Counted from the stretch's first letter, positions 1 through 8,045 are shown. The stretch is DNA of 23,339 bases from Tumulicola sp039922955 (GCA_039922955.1 JBDTDR010000097.1:1-23339), one strand, 5' to 3'. Translations and numbers: made by a program. Notes: a model not told the origin generated them from the letters alone.

Positions 1-83
1 GTCGAGTGGGATGCGGCAGCGCATGCGGTCAAGGCAAAAAGTAAAAGCAGCGCCGCGATACGACGGGCGGATAGTACAGTCAT
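1..83 (-). CDS. N-terminus of a putative lipoprotein (partial, runs off the left edge)
   Basis: Reading the minus strand from ATG at 83 gives 27 residues before the window ends. They form a classic lipoprotein signal: a short basic n-region (MTVLSARR), a hydrophobic core (IAALLLLFA), and the lipobox LTAC with Cys at residue 21. The mature protein should be lipid-anchored at the cell envelope. Nothing can be said about its function because the rest lies outside the window. There is no obvious Shine-Dalgarno sequence before the ATG. It lies just downstream of the cyclase gene on the same strand (60 nt away) and could be co-transcribed. The call rests only on the signal-peptide pattern. Confidence 0.55.
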   Translation of the reverse strand, partial: MTVLSARRIAALLLLFALTACAAASHS

Positions 84-143
84 GGCGCGGCGTTCGACAA
101 GCGGGGCGCGGGGCCCGCTACGCCGCGGCCGACGAGCGTCTAC

Positions 144-968
144 TTAGCAAATGGCGTGCACGCGAACGGGATAGTCGAAACCCTTGAGCTGGATTTCCCC
201 AAGGTCTTGAAATTCCAGACGTTTTCCGATGCAGAGTTCGGCAATGACGTTGGAAACGAGACTCTGATTGGCTTGGGCGTGCGCGCAAAGGCGCGCGGCT
301 AGCTGAACCGTCGAACCGAACAAATCGCGATTGCTCTCGACGGGTTCGCCGGCGGCGGCGCCGATCCGCACGGTCACGCGGCCTTCTTCACTCTCGCGCG
401 CGTGCTGGTCGAGCGATCGCTGAATCTGCATCGCGCAGCGCACTGCTCCGGCTGCCGACACGAAGGCGGACATAATGCCATCTCCGGTATGCTTAATCTC
501 GCGGCCGCCGTTCGCACCCAGAGCGTCTCGAACGATCGTGTCGTGAATCTTGAGCAGGACGATGCCGGCCTCATCGCCGAGACGCTGCGTGAGCGCGGTG
601 GAGTCGACCATATCGGTGAACAACACCGTTCGGATGCCGGGATCGCGCTCGTCGGCGGCACCACCCGGCAAGAGCGCCGCGCCCGCCCGATCGACTTCGC
701 AATCCCCGAGAAAGCCTTCGGCGACTTCGGGATCCACCTCGACAATTTTTTGGGCGACCAGTCCGTGGGCATTGCGATGCACGGTTGCGGCGGCATCCGG
801 ATTCGGCGCGGTGCAGAGGCAAAAAACTTTGCCTTGGGCTTCGTTTAACCAGTACTTGTGATACGTCACGCCGTATTTTTCTTGCGCTTCCAGATCGGCC
901 TGATGCGCCTGCGCAACCGCTTCGGGAGTCGCTCCAGGAATCTCGTGGATGTCCATGTACATCGGCAT
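144..968 (-). CDS. DUF4242 domain fused to a class III adenylate/guanylate cyclase domain
   Basis: 274 residues in two parts. Residues 1-88 match the DUF4242 (SCO4226-like, nickel-binding) family, with the recognisable stretch KYGVTYHKYW...GKVFCL and conserved His64/His68. Residues about 112-274 are a class III nucleotide cyclase catalytic domain. The metal aspartates are D119 (FTDMVDST) and D163 (HTGDG), with adenine-recognising K159 and the transition-state Arg R226 in VQLAAR. The usual Asn of the VNLAAR motif is Gln here (Q222), which may lower or alter activity. There is no membrane segment, so it should be cytosolic. It probably makes cAMP under control of a small-molecule or metal signal sensed by the N-terminal domain; that coupling is inference. 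The gene starts 10 nt after the OsmC-like gene and likely shares its transcript. Confidence 0.85.
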   Translation of the reverse strand: MPMYMDIHEIPGATPEAVAQAHQADLEAQEKYGVTYHKYWLNEAQGKVFCLCTAPNPDAAATVHRNAHGLVAQKIVEVDPEVAEGFLGDCEVDRAGAALLPGGAADERDPGIRTVLFTDMVDSTALTQRLGDEAGIVLLKIHDTIVRDALGANGGREIKHTGDGIMSAFVSAAGAVRCAMQIQRSLDQHARESEEGRVTVRIGAAAGEPVESNRDLFGSTVQLAARLCAHAQANQSLVSNVIAELCIGKRLEFQDLGEIQLKGFDYPVRVHAIC

Positions 969-978
969 GCCGCGATAC

Positions 979-1512
979 CTACGGTCGAACCGGGTTCGCG
1001 CGGTGCCGCGCGACGGCCATCGCCGGCGGTTGCCGCAGCGTTTGGTAGACCACGCAATAGCGCTCCGTCAAGCGAATTAGCGCATCTAACTGCTCGTCGG
1101 ATGCGTCTGCATCGAGGTCGAAGTGAAGCCGAATATCGGCAAAGCCGACTGGGGCATCTTTCGCAACCCCCAACGTACCTCGAAAATCAAGATCGCCCTC
1201 GGCTCGGACGACACCGTCGCGGATGTCGATGCCCATCGCCGTGGCGACCGCGTTGAGCGTTACGCCGGCGCATGCGACCAGGGCTTGGAGCAACATGTCG
1301 CCCGAGCACGCGCTCAACCCGTCGCCACCGGTCGCGGCGTGCAGGCCGGCCGCAACCAGGGCTTTGCCGGTTTGCACGCTGCACGTTAATCCGTCGCCCA
1401 AACGCCCGCGGGCTTCGAGCGTAAAAGCGGCCTCGTCCGGCTTTTCCTTGTAGCGCTCTTTTATGGGTGCCTGGAGCGCACGAAGTTCGGTGGCGTTCAT
1501 ACGACTATCCAC
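979..1512 (-). CDS. OsmC/Ohr-family peroxiredoxin-like protein
   Basis: 177 residues. Two separated reactive cysteines typical of the OsmC fold are present: C81 in the helix LLQALVACAGVTLNAVA and C153 in ERYCVVYQTL. The family reduces organic hydroperoxides with these two thiols in the cytoplasm. The region before the first helix (GGDGLSACSGDM) resembles the usual GG-x-SPxELL segment but with SACSGDM, so the exact subfamily is uncertain, and an extra Cys69 is present. The start may be GTG at 1512 or ATG at 1500; neither has a strong Shine-Dalgarno sequence. It is the first gene of a minus-strand pair with the cyclase. I found no convincing promoter in the 76 bp between it and dnaE2. The family call is firm, the substrate unknown. 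Confidence 0.85.
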   Translation of the reverse strand: MDSRMNATELRALQAPIKERYKEKPDEAAFTLEARGRLGDGLTCSVQTGKALVAAGLHAATGGDGLSACSGDMLLQALVACAGVTLNAVATAMGIDIRDGVVRAEGDLDFRGTLGVAKDAPVGFADIRLHFDLDADASDEQLDALIRLTERYCVVYQTLRQPPAMAVARHRANPVRP

Positions 1513-1588
1513 AAGATGGGCGAGGGGTTCGGCGGCCTGCAGGCCTTCCCTAGCAACGCCGTGTCAATGGGCCAAAGGACCTATGACC

Positions 1589-4500
1589 TCACCGAAAGTT
1601 GCGGGCGTGGATGGCGTTGGCGATGCCTTGGCCGTCGAACGCTTTTACGTGGTGGGCTATGAGGTCGGTGCAGCCGGCCTCCTTCTGCAGTTTGCCTTCG
1701 ATGACGAGCATGGAGGCGCTGCGGATGGTGCGGCGGTAGCGTTCGTAGACGTCGGGACGAACGATGACGTTGACTAAGCCGGTTTCGTCCTCGAGGGTTA
1801 GGAAGACGAAGCCTTTGGCGGTGCCGGGGCGCTGACGGGTGATGACTAAGCCGCCGACGCGGCAGAGGAGATGGTTCGACATATCGGCCAGGCGCGCGGC
1901 GGGGATGACGCGCTGCGCGTCGAGTTGCGTGCGGAAGTGCGCCATGGCTTGGCCTTTGGGCGTGACGCCGGTGGACCAGAGATCGAAGGCGGTTTCTTGT
2001 TTGGGTGCGATCGGTTTGAATTGCGCTTCCGGCTCGGCGACGTCCATGAGTTTGCCGAGTTCGCCGCGGGCTTCGCGTTCGTCGATCGCGCGTAGCGCCC
2101 ACATGGCTTCGCGGCGCGTTTTATACCACGGCGCGAAGGCGCCGGCGATGGCGAGGTTTTCTAGTGCTTCCTTTTCCAGTTGGGTGCGTTGCGCGAAGTC
2201 AAGCATGTCGCGGAATACGCCGGCGCTCAGCGCGGCCTCAAGGCGTTGGCGTTGGGTTTCGCCCAGGCCGCGGATGAGGTGGAAGCCGAGCCGCAACGCT
2301 CCGCTCGTGTCGACGTGCGATAAGTATTCGCTGGCGTTGACTTCGATAGGTTTGATGATGACATCGTGGCGGCGGGCGTCGTTGACGAGCACTTCGGTCG
2401 AATAGAAGCCCATTGGCTGGACGTTGAGAATGGCGGCGGCGAAGATTGCGGGGAAGCGGCACTTGACGTAGGCCGAGGCGTAGGCGAGCAGCGCGAAGCT
2501 GGCGGCGTGCGATTCGGGGAAGCCGTAGTCGGCGAAGCCTTCGAGCATGTGAAAGAGTTGCTCGGCGGCAACGCGGTCGATGCCGTTGCTCACCATGCCG
2601 GCGACCAGGCGCGGATAGATTTCGAGCATGCGGTCGCGCGAGCGTTTGTGACCCATCGCACGGCGGAGCTGGTCGGCTTCGCCGGGGGAAAAGCCGGCGG
2701 CTTCGATCGCGAGGCGCATGCCTTGTTCTTGGAAGAGCGGCACGCCCATCGTGCGTTCGAGGACCGCTTTCAACTTTGGATGCGGGTAGGTTACCGGTTC
2801 GAGGCCAGCGCGGCGGCGTAGGAACGGGTGGATCATTTGGCCTTGAATCGGGCCGGGGCGGATGATCGCGACTTGCATGACGATGTCGTAGAAGCACGTC
2901 GGTTTCATGCGCGGGAGCATCGACTGCTGGGCGCGCGATTCGATTTGGAAGACGCCGATGGTGTCGGCACGCTGCATCATTTCGTACGTCGGCGGATCGT
3001 CGGAAGGGATGGTGTGCAGCGCGAGTTCTTTGCCGTCGAAGCAGCGTTTATGCAGGCTGAAGGCTTCGCGCAGCAGCGAGAGCATGCCCAGACCGAGCAG
3101 GTCGATTTTGATCAAGCCGAGGTCTTGGAGATCGTCTTTGTCCCACTGGATGATCGTACGGTCGCGCATCGTCGCCCATTCGACCGGCGCAACGCGCACC
3201 AGCGGATCGCGGGTGAGCACCATGCCGCCGGAATGAATTCCCATGTGGCGCGGAAAGCCGTCGAGGCGGCGGCAGATTTCGTAGAGTCGTTCACCACCCA
3301 GGGGGGCGACGGCGGATTCGAGGGATTCGGTGGCGTTGAGTTCGCGGGCGAGGGTGTCGACTTGCGCGAGGCTCAGGCCCAAGGCTTTGCCGACGTCGCG
3401 TAGGGCGGAGCGGGTGCGGTAGCTGATGACTTCGGCGGCCATGGCGGCGTTGGAACGCCCGTACTTGTCGTAGATGTATTGGATGATCTGCTCGCGGTCT
3501 TGGTGCGCGAAGTCGATGTCGATGTCGGGGATTTCGCGGCGCTCTTCGGACATGAAGCGTTCGAACAAGAGCTTCATGCCGATCGGGTCGACGGCGGTGA
3601 TGCCGAGCGCGTAGCAGACCGCCGAGTTGGCGGCGGAACCGCGGCCTTGGCAGAGGACGCCGAGTTCGGCGGCTTTTTGCACGATGTCCCAAACGATCAG
3701 AAAGTAGCCGGCGAGATCCATCTTGGCGATGATGCCGAGTTCGTACTCGAGTTGGCGTTCGACGTCGTTGGCCAGCGGCGTGCCGTAGCGGCCGGCGGCA
3801 CCGCGGTAGGTGAGTTCGCGCAGGTAGGATTGGCGCGTTTTGCCTTCTTCTACCGGGAAGAGCGGGAACTGGCCGGTGATGCGCTCGAGCCTAAAGCGGC
3901 AGCGGTTGGCGATGTCGACGCTGCGTTGCACGGCTTGCGGATAGGGTTTGAAGAGGCGGCGCATGGCGGCGGGAGATTTGAGATAGTACTCGGCGTTGGC
4001 GCGAAGCAGATGGTCGGCCCGAGCGCGTTCGAGGTTGGTCGCATGCTTGACGCAGCAGAGCACGTCGGCGACGTGCGCGTCGTTTTTGTGCGCGTAGACG
4101 ACCGCGTTGGTGGCGACGCAGGGGACGTGCAGTTCGCGCGCGAGGGTGGCGAGGCACTGATTGCGCTGCGCTTCTTCTTGCGTTAAATGGTGTTGGAGTT
4201 CGACGTGAAAGCGGTCGCCGAAGATGGCACGCAGACGACTGATTTCACCGGCGGCGGCGTGCTGGCCGGCGGTGACGAGGGCGCGTTCGACGCGGCCGGT
4301 CGTGCCGCCGCCGGAGAGGGCGATGAGACCGTCAGCGCGGCTGTTGCCGCGGCTCTCTGCGTCGGCGGCGAAGTCGTCGAGGCGGAGACGGGCGTCGCCT
4401 TTGCTGCCGCGCAGTTGGGCGAGCGAGATGAGTTCGCACAGGTTGGCGTAGCCGCGTTCGTTTTCGACGAGGAGCACGATGCGCGCGCCGTCTTCGAAGG

Positions 4501-4699
4501 TCAGCTCGCTGCCGACGATCGCGGCGATGCCGCGCGCTTTGGCATGGGCGGCGAAGCGGGGCGTGCCGTAAAGGCCGTCGCGGTCGGTCAGCGCGATCGC
4601 GGCCAGGCCGAGATCGACGGCCCGGTCAACGAGTTCTTCGGGGTGCGACCCGCCTTCCAGAAAGGTGAAGTTCGACCAGCTATGGAGCTCGGCGTACAT
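1589..4699 (-). CDS. dnaE2: Error-prone DNA polymerase DnaE2 (ImuC)
   Basis: 1036 residues, the usual DnaE2 length. An N-terminal PHP domain begins MYAELHSWSNFTFLEGGSHPEEL. The C-family polymerase palm carries QGRGSAANSAV (351-361), PDIDIDF (391-397, catalytic D392 and D394) and GLIKIDLLGLG (third catalytic Asp D533). A helix-hairpin-helix/fingers region follows, then an OB-fold near residues 935-980 (LEDETGLVNVIV). DnaE2 is the catalytic subunit of the damage-tolerance mutasome that copies past lesions together with ImuA and ImuB, bound to the beta clamp. Expression should be SOS-controlled: a LexA-type palindrome lies inside its promoter. It is separated from imuAB by a toxin-antitoxin pair and a broken arylsulfatase gene. 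The frame is intact throughout. The ATG at 4699 lies about 28 nt below the predicted transcription start, with no clear Shine-Dalgarno sequence. Confidence 0.96.
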   Translation of the reverse strand: MYAELHSWSNFTFLEGGSHPEELVDRAVDLGLAAIALTDRDGLYGTPRFAAHAKARGIAAIVGSELTFEDGARIVLLVENERGYANLCELISLAQLRGSKGDARLRLDDFAADAESRGNSRADGLIALSGGGTTGRVERALVTAGQHAAAGEISRLRAIFGDRFHVELQHHLTQEEAQRNQCLATLARELHVPCVATNAVVYAHKNDAHVADVLCCVKHATNLERARADHLLRANAEYYLKSPAAMRRLFKPYPQAVQRSVDIANRCRFRLERITGQFPLFPVEEGKTRQSYLRELTYRGAAGRYGTPLANDVERQLEYELGIIAKMDLAGYFLIVWDIVQKAAELGVLCQGRGSAANSAVCYALGITAVDPIGMKLLFERFMSEERREIPDIDIDFAHQDREQIIQYIYDKYGRSNAAMAAEVISYRTRSALRDVGKALGLSLAQVDTLARELNATESLESAVAPLGGERLYEICRRLDGFPRHMGIHSGGMVLTRDPLVRVAPVEWATMRDRTIIQWDKDDLQDLGLIKIDLLGLGMLSLLREAFSLHKRCFDGKELALHTIPSDDPPTYEMMQRADTIGVFQIESRAQQSMLPRMKPTCFYDIVMQVAIIRPGPIQGQMIHPFLRRRAGLEPVTYPHPKLKAVLERTMGVPLFQEQGMRLAIEAAGFSPGEADQLRRAMGHKRSRDRMLEIYPRLVAGMVSNGIDRVAAEQLFHMLEGFADYGFPESHAASFALLAYASAYVKCRFPAIFAAAILNVQPMGFYSTEVLVNDARRHDVIIKPIEVNASEYLSHVDTSGALRLGFHLIRGLGETQRQRLEAALSAGVFRDMLDFAQRTQLEKEALENLAIAGAFAPWYKTRREAMWALRAIDEREARGELGKLMDVAEPEAQFKPIAPKQETAFDLWSTGVTPKGQAMAHFRTQLDAQRVIPAARLADMSNHLLCRVGGLVITRQRPGTAKGFVFLTLEDETGLVNVIVRPDVYERYRRTIRSASMLVIEGKLQKEAGCTDLIAHHVKAFDGQGIANAIHARNFR

Positions 4700-4734
4700 G
4701 GGACAGACCCAGCTTTGGCGAGGGATGGAGGCTG

Positions 4735-4763
4735 AGTCTAGCGAACATATGTTCGTATGTCAA
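4735..4763 (-). promoter_or_regulatory. SOS promoter of dnaE2: LexA-type box inside the -35/-10 spacer
   Basis: On the minus strand TTGACA (4758-4763) is followed by a 17-nt spacer and TAGACT (4735-4740), a good sigma-70-type promoter. The spacer contains the perfect palindrome CGAACATATGTTCG (4742-4755). This fits the LexA/DinR consensus CGAACRNRYGTTYG at every position. Repressor bound there would block RNA polymerase directly. The same 26 bp (4739-4764) recurs upstream of imuA at 8762-8787. Confidence 0.88.
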
Positions 4764-4779
4764 GTCTGCCTGCTGGAGT

Positions 4780-4785
4780 TATACT
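4780..4785 (+). promoter_or_regulatory. Candidate -10 element of the antitoxin gene
   Basis: TATACT matches the -10 consensus at 5 of 6 positions and ends exactly 7 nt before the antitoxin ATG at 4792. Transcription would start at or next to the start codon, giving a leaderless mRNA. The only Shine-Dalgarno-like bases (GGAG, 4775-4778) are 13 nt from the ATG and upstream of this element. No good -35 is seen; its expected place (about 4757-4762) abuts the LexA box. ATAC and GTAT (4781-4784 and 4790-4793) form a short inverted repeat that could be an autorepression operator, which is speculative. Confidence 0.5.
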
Positions 4786-4791
4786 AACGGT

Positions 4792-5028
4792 ATGAAAACA
4801 GCCGTTTCGATTCCCGACGCGGTGTTCGAGCGAGTCGAACGACTGGCTGCGCGCACGAAGCGCTCGCGAAGCCGGATCTTCAGCGACGCACTCGACGAAT
4901 ATTTAGCCCGCCACGCAAGCGACGAGATCACCGAGGGATTCAACGCCGTCATCGGTGAGAACGGTGAAACAGGCGATGCGTTCGTCGGGGCTGCAGCACG
5001 ACACGTCCTCGAGTGCAACGATTGGTAG
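4792..5028 (+). CDS. Ribbon-helix-helix antitoxin (MazE-like) of a type II toxin-antitoxin pair
   Basis: 78 residues. The first 45 residues form a ribbon-helix-helix DNA-binding domain: the beta strand MKTAVSIPD, helix VFERVERLAARTKRSRSRIFSDAL, then DEYLARH. The acidic, probably flexible C-terminus (about 45-78) would wrap and neutralise the toxin. In this family the antitoxin also represses its own operon, alone or with the toxin. Its 3' end overlaps the toxin gene by 16 nt (GTG start at 5013). It is transcribed divergently from dnaE2 with only 92 bp between the two start codons, and that gap contains the LexA box. SOS induction could therefore affect both directions. The type II assignment is supported by the intact MazF-like partner. 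Confidence 0.87.
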   Translation: MKTAVSIPDAVFERVERLAARTKRSRSRIFSDALDEYLARHASDEITEGFNAVIGENGETGDAFVGAAARHVLECNDW

Positions 5029-5369
5029 TCGCACAAGGTGAGATATGGTGGACCGATCTTGCTGACCCCGAAGGACCGCAGCCGGGTTTTCGCAGACCGG
5101 TGATCGTCGTGCAAGGCGACGCATTGAATCGCAGCCGCATCGCGACCGTCGTTTGCGTCGCGCTGACGAGTCGTCTCAAGTGGGGCGCAGCGCCCGGCAA
5201 CGTACGACTCGGAGCGGCACTCACGGGCCTTCCCAAAGATTCGGTGGCCAATGTTTCGGCGATCGTGACGCTCGACAAGTCCGCCCTCACCGACTGCGTT
5301 GGGAGCCTGTCGCCGGCGAAGTTGCAGCTCGTACTATCGGGAATCGACATCGTGCTCGGGCGCGTTTAG
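5013..5369 (+). CDS. MazF/PemK-family endoribonuclease toxin
   Basis: 118 residues, full length for the family. It opens with GEIWWTDLADPEG, continues PGFRRPVIVVQ (beta-barrel core with the conserved basic residues), has the LTSRL segment with the conserved Ser/Thr, and GLPKDSVANVSAIVTLDKSAL, a hallmark stretch of MazF proteins. MazF toxins cut single-stranded RNA at short sequence motifs in the cytoplasm and arrest growth when the labile antitoxin is lost. The target motif cannot be read from sequence. The start is GTG at 5013 (16-nt overlap with the antitoxin) or possibly TTG at 5022. No residues look missing, so the toxin is probably functional. An intrinsic terminator overlaps its stop codon and closes the two-gene operon. 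Confidence 0.92.
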   Translation: MQRLVVAQGEIWWTDLADPEGPQPGFRRPVIVVQGDALNRSRIATVVCVALTSRLKWGAAPGNVRLGAALTGLPKDSVANVSAIVTLDKSALTDCVGSLSPAKLQLVLSGIDIVLGRV

Positions 5370-5383
5370 CCGCCCGTTTTTTT
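5357..5383 (+). terminator. Rho-independent terminator of the toxin-antitoxin operon
   Basis: A 6-bp GC stem, CGGGCG (5357-5362) pairing with CGCCCG (5371-5376), has an 8-nt loop containing the mazF stop codon. It is followed by seven T (5377-5383). No T-run exists on the opposite side, so it works only for the plus strand. Confidence 0.88.
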
Positions 5384-5389
5384 AGCGCC

Positions 5390-6468
5390 TTACTGACGGG
5401 CGAGGAGCATCTTCATCTCGGCGTCCTTGTCTTGGATCAAATCACCGCTGAGGTCGGTCGTTACGCCGTACAACGTTCCCGTGAATGGGAATGGCCCGGT
5501 ATAGCGATCGGTGACCGGCGAACCCGTATCGGAACCAGTCTGAAAGCCCCCTGCCAGGCTGAAGTTGAGCGGGACGGTGACCGGAAAGTCCGCTTGACCG
5601 ACGAGCTTGCCGTCAATGTAGAGTTGCGCCCGCCCGGGAGTACCCTTTCCGTTCGCGATGTCAGGCTTACCGGTCGGCTCAAACTCGTAACGAAGCTGAT
5701 GCCGCCCTTCCGGCACGACGGCGTTCGACTCGACGTGAAACGTTTCGAGCGACAGGTAATTGTAGTCGAACTGGAGTTTGCCGTCTTTGACGTACAACGT
5801 GAAGCCGCCGTCAACGCCTCCGGCCGAAAGGAGCACGCCTTCCGCGCCACCCGTGGGCACGTCGACGTCGGCAGTGTATGAGTGCGGCCGATTCAGCGTT
5901 CTGGGGCTGGAATTCGGCGGCACGGTCTGGGTGCCCGGATAGTACGTGTAACTCGTGCGGTCGCCGGCAATCGTCGGGCGCTGGTCGGCAAAACGTAACG
6001 TACCGCGGCTGTCGATCGGCAGCACGTCGTATTTGCCCGCTTCCACGTACCACGTCGCGATCATCTCGATCAGCTTATCGCGGTGATCTTTCGAAACGTC
6101 GTGGTTCTCGGCGAAGTCCTCGTCAATGTGGTAGAGTTCCCACGCCGTTGCGTCGAGCTCGGTCAGCTTATCGTGCGTGATCGGAGCGCCGAAGGGTAAG
6201 CCCGATTCTACAAATGAAGTTCCGGGCCACGGGCACACGGCGCGCCAGCCGTCGTGATGGACGGCGCGATGCCCGAACATCTCAAAGTACTGCGTGCGAT
6301 GCTTGCTCGTCGCCGCAGCCGAATCGAACGCGCGGGCAAAACTCACGCCTGAGGCGGTGCGAAAATCCGGCCGGCCGGCGGAATCGGATTCGCCGCGGTA
6401 CTCGATTGGCCGCCGCATCCGACTACCCAAGCGCACACGATCGCAATGGCGAGAAAGCGTCTGGCCAC
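5390..6468 (-). pseudogene. Arylsulfatase gene with its catalytic region deleted
   Basis: The 3' portion (about 5390-6360) encodes roughly 320 residues typical of the C-terminal third of large bacterial arylsulfatases. These include HRTQYFEMFGHRAVHHDGW, WELYHIDEDFAENHD, and a beta-sandwich tail ending near EMKMLLARQ. The N-terminal sulfatase domain with the CxPxR formylglycine motif and metal ligands is absent. At the 5' end a GTG at 6468, preceded by GAGGGG 5 nt away, begins a lipoprotein signal in another frame (VARRFLAIAIVCAWVVGC, lipobox VVGC). That frame continues to TGA at 6343-6345, exactly where the arylsulfatase homology begins. The simplest reading is an internal deletion of about 1.2 kb with loss of frame, leaving signal peptide and tail. 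No active enzyme can be made. It lies between imuB and the toxin-antitoxin terminator. Confidence 0.8.
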
Positions 6469-6563
6469 GAAAACCCCTCAAAGAGAAACGACCGTCGGGT
6501 GGTTGTCCTCGGCCAGGGCAGTATCCCTTTGCGATTCCGGCACGGGACGCCGAGCACGGGGTT

Positions 6564-8045
6564 TCAATCGTAGGCGCCGCGGAGATACCAGCGGGTTCCT
6601 TGGCGATAAATGCGATAGAGTTCGCCGTCTTGGAGTAAGACGTCGTACTCGTCGCGCATGATGGCGTTCGGCGCACCTTCTTCACCCAACTCGATGCGCC
6701 AGGGACCGGCGCACTCCAGCACGGCTTGCGGCGGATTTCCGACGGAGGCGGGTTCGCCGCGACTCACGCGTACGGTAATTTCGGCGACGGCGAGCAGACG
6801 CAGTTGCGGCACGAGCGTTTCGCCCAGCGGGGGCGAAGCTTCGACGGGCGCTCGTTCGACTGCGCTCGCTCCGCCGAGGATGACACGGGAGTAGGTGAAG
6901 CGGGCTTCGAGGGCGTGGGCTTGGTGCGTGTGCGCTTGTTGCACCGATTCGCCGAGGATGGCTTCGAGACGGGCGATCGTGACGGCGATGGTTTGCTGGT
7001 CGAGATCGTCGGCGGCAAAGAGTGGGGCGGCTTCGCCGCCTTCTTCGAGTCCGGCAGCGCGCACGCGCAAGCCCACGATGGCGGCAGGAAACGTGACGCC
7101 TTCGAGTTTGGCGCGCAGGATGTCGAGCATCGCTTTTTCTTGGGCGGTCGGCAACGCTAACGGCACGTCGAAGTGCTGCGTCTGCGCGTCTTCGAGTTCG
7201 ATGTCGAGCGCGAGGGCGCCGGCGCGCTTCCCGCAGCGTTCGAGATCGGCAACGATGCGCGCGAGCAGCATGCGCAACGCAAAGATGACCTGCGCCTCGT
7301 CGTCGGCGCGGCCTTCGCCGTACATGGCCGCTTCGATGGCGACGGCGTGTCCGCGCGGAACGAACGGCGTGGCGTCGACGCCACGGGATAACGCGTGCCA
7401 GCGGGCAGCTTGCGGGCCGAAGCGGCGCACGAACGGGCCGTGCGGCAGGCGCGCGAGATCGCCGAGTTTGTCGATGCCTAAGAGGTGAAGGCGTTGGGCG
7501 ACGTTCGGGTCGAGATCGAGCAACGAGAGCGGCAAGGGGGCAAGCAGCGCGCGCTCGCGGCCGGGAGAGCAGACGTTGCCGTCGGCTTTATTCGCGGCGG
7601 CGCGGGCGACGATTTTGTTGGCGGCGATGCCTAAGCGTAGCGGTAATTCGAACGGTTTGAGAGCGGCGCGCGTTTGCGTTATCCAATCGGGCGGGATTCC
7701 GGCGATGCCGCGCATGTCTAAGAACGCGAGCCCGGGGCGAACGTCGTCGAGGAGCGGCGAGACCGCATCGAGGGCGTCGAGCACTTCTTCCCAAACCGCT
7801 CGTCCGTAGGCGGCGTCGTACACGGCCACGCGCGCGCGTGCGGCGGCGACGGCCTGCGTGACCGTTTGTCCGACGCGCGCTCCGGCATTGCCGGCGCGTT
7901 CGTCAACGGCGATTACGTGGCCGCGGTCGGGACGGTCGGCGACGATCAGCGGGCTCGTGGCGCCGTCATCGTTGGCAGCGGTCGCGGCGTAATATCGTTG
8001 GATGACGGCGAGCGGGTAAGCCGGGATGTTAACGCACAGCAGCAT
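6564..8045 (-). CDS. imuB: ImuB, catalytically dead Y-family polymerase homologue of the SOS mutasome
   Basis: 493 residues from ATG at 8045 (MLLCVNIPAYPLAVIQRYY); an in-frame start at 8072 would add nine unconserved residues. The fold follows Y-family polymerases, but the metal ligands are missing. The usual N-terminal Asp motif is CVNIPAY (N6), and the second motif is GLAFLDMRGIAG (105-116) instead of SIDEA. This is the known signature of ImuB, which acts as a hub linking ImuA, DnaE2 and the beta clamp. The C-terminus (DEYDVLLQDGELYRIYR..W) is also typical. Possible clamp-binding sequences are AAPLF (339-343, lacking the usual Gln) and QLRLL (414-418). The gene overlaps the end of imuA by 17 nt and is translationally linked to it under the LexA-controlled promoter. 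Confidence 0.92.
   Translation of the reverse strand: MLLCVNIPAYPLAVIQRYYAATAANDDGATSPLIVADRPDRGHVIAVDERAGNAGARVGQTVTQAVAAARARVAVYDAAYGRAVWEEVLDALDAVSPLLDDVRPGLAFLDMRGIAGIPPDWITQTRAALKPFELPLRLGIAANKIVARAAANKADGNVCSPGRERALLAPLPLSLLDLDPNVAQRLHLLGIDKLGDLARLPHGPFVRRFGPQAARWHALSRGVDATPFVPRGHAVAIEAAMYGEGRADDEAQVIFALRMLLARIVADLERCGKRAGALALDIELEDAQTQHFDVPLALPTAQEKAMLDILRAKLEGVTFPAAIVGLRVRAAGLEEGGEAAPLFAADDLDQQTIAVTIARLEAILGESVQQAHTHQAHALEARFTYSRVILGGASAVERAPVEASPPLGETLVPQLRLLAVAEITVRVSRGEPASVGNPPQAVLECAGPWRIELGEEGAPNAIMRDEYDVLLQDGELYRIYRQGTRWYLRGAYD

Noticed and set aside
1534..1545. Perfect palindrome GGCCTGCAGGCC between dnaE2 and the OsmC-like gene
   Set aside because: Short GC-rich palindromes are common in such DNA; no T-run or known operator pattern accompanies it.
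1562..1567. TTGACA on the minus strand upstream of the OsmC-like gene as a promoter
   Set aside because: The sequence at 16-18 nt spacing (GCCTGC region) does not resemble a -10.
2238..4735. Long open frames on the opposite strand and alternative frames inside dnaE2
   Set aside because: They have the Arg/Ala/Gly-rich composition typical of shadow frames in GC-rich DNA, show no domain, and lie over an intact polymerase gene.
6469..6685. Upstream extension of the arylsulfatase frame to a start at 6685
   Set aside because: It overlaps the 3' end of imuB in another frame and has no arylsulfatase-like sequence; the surviving 5' end is the lipoprotein signal at 6468.
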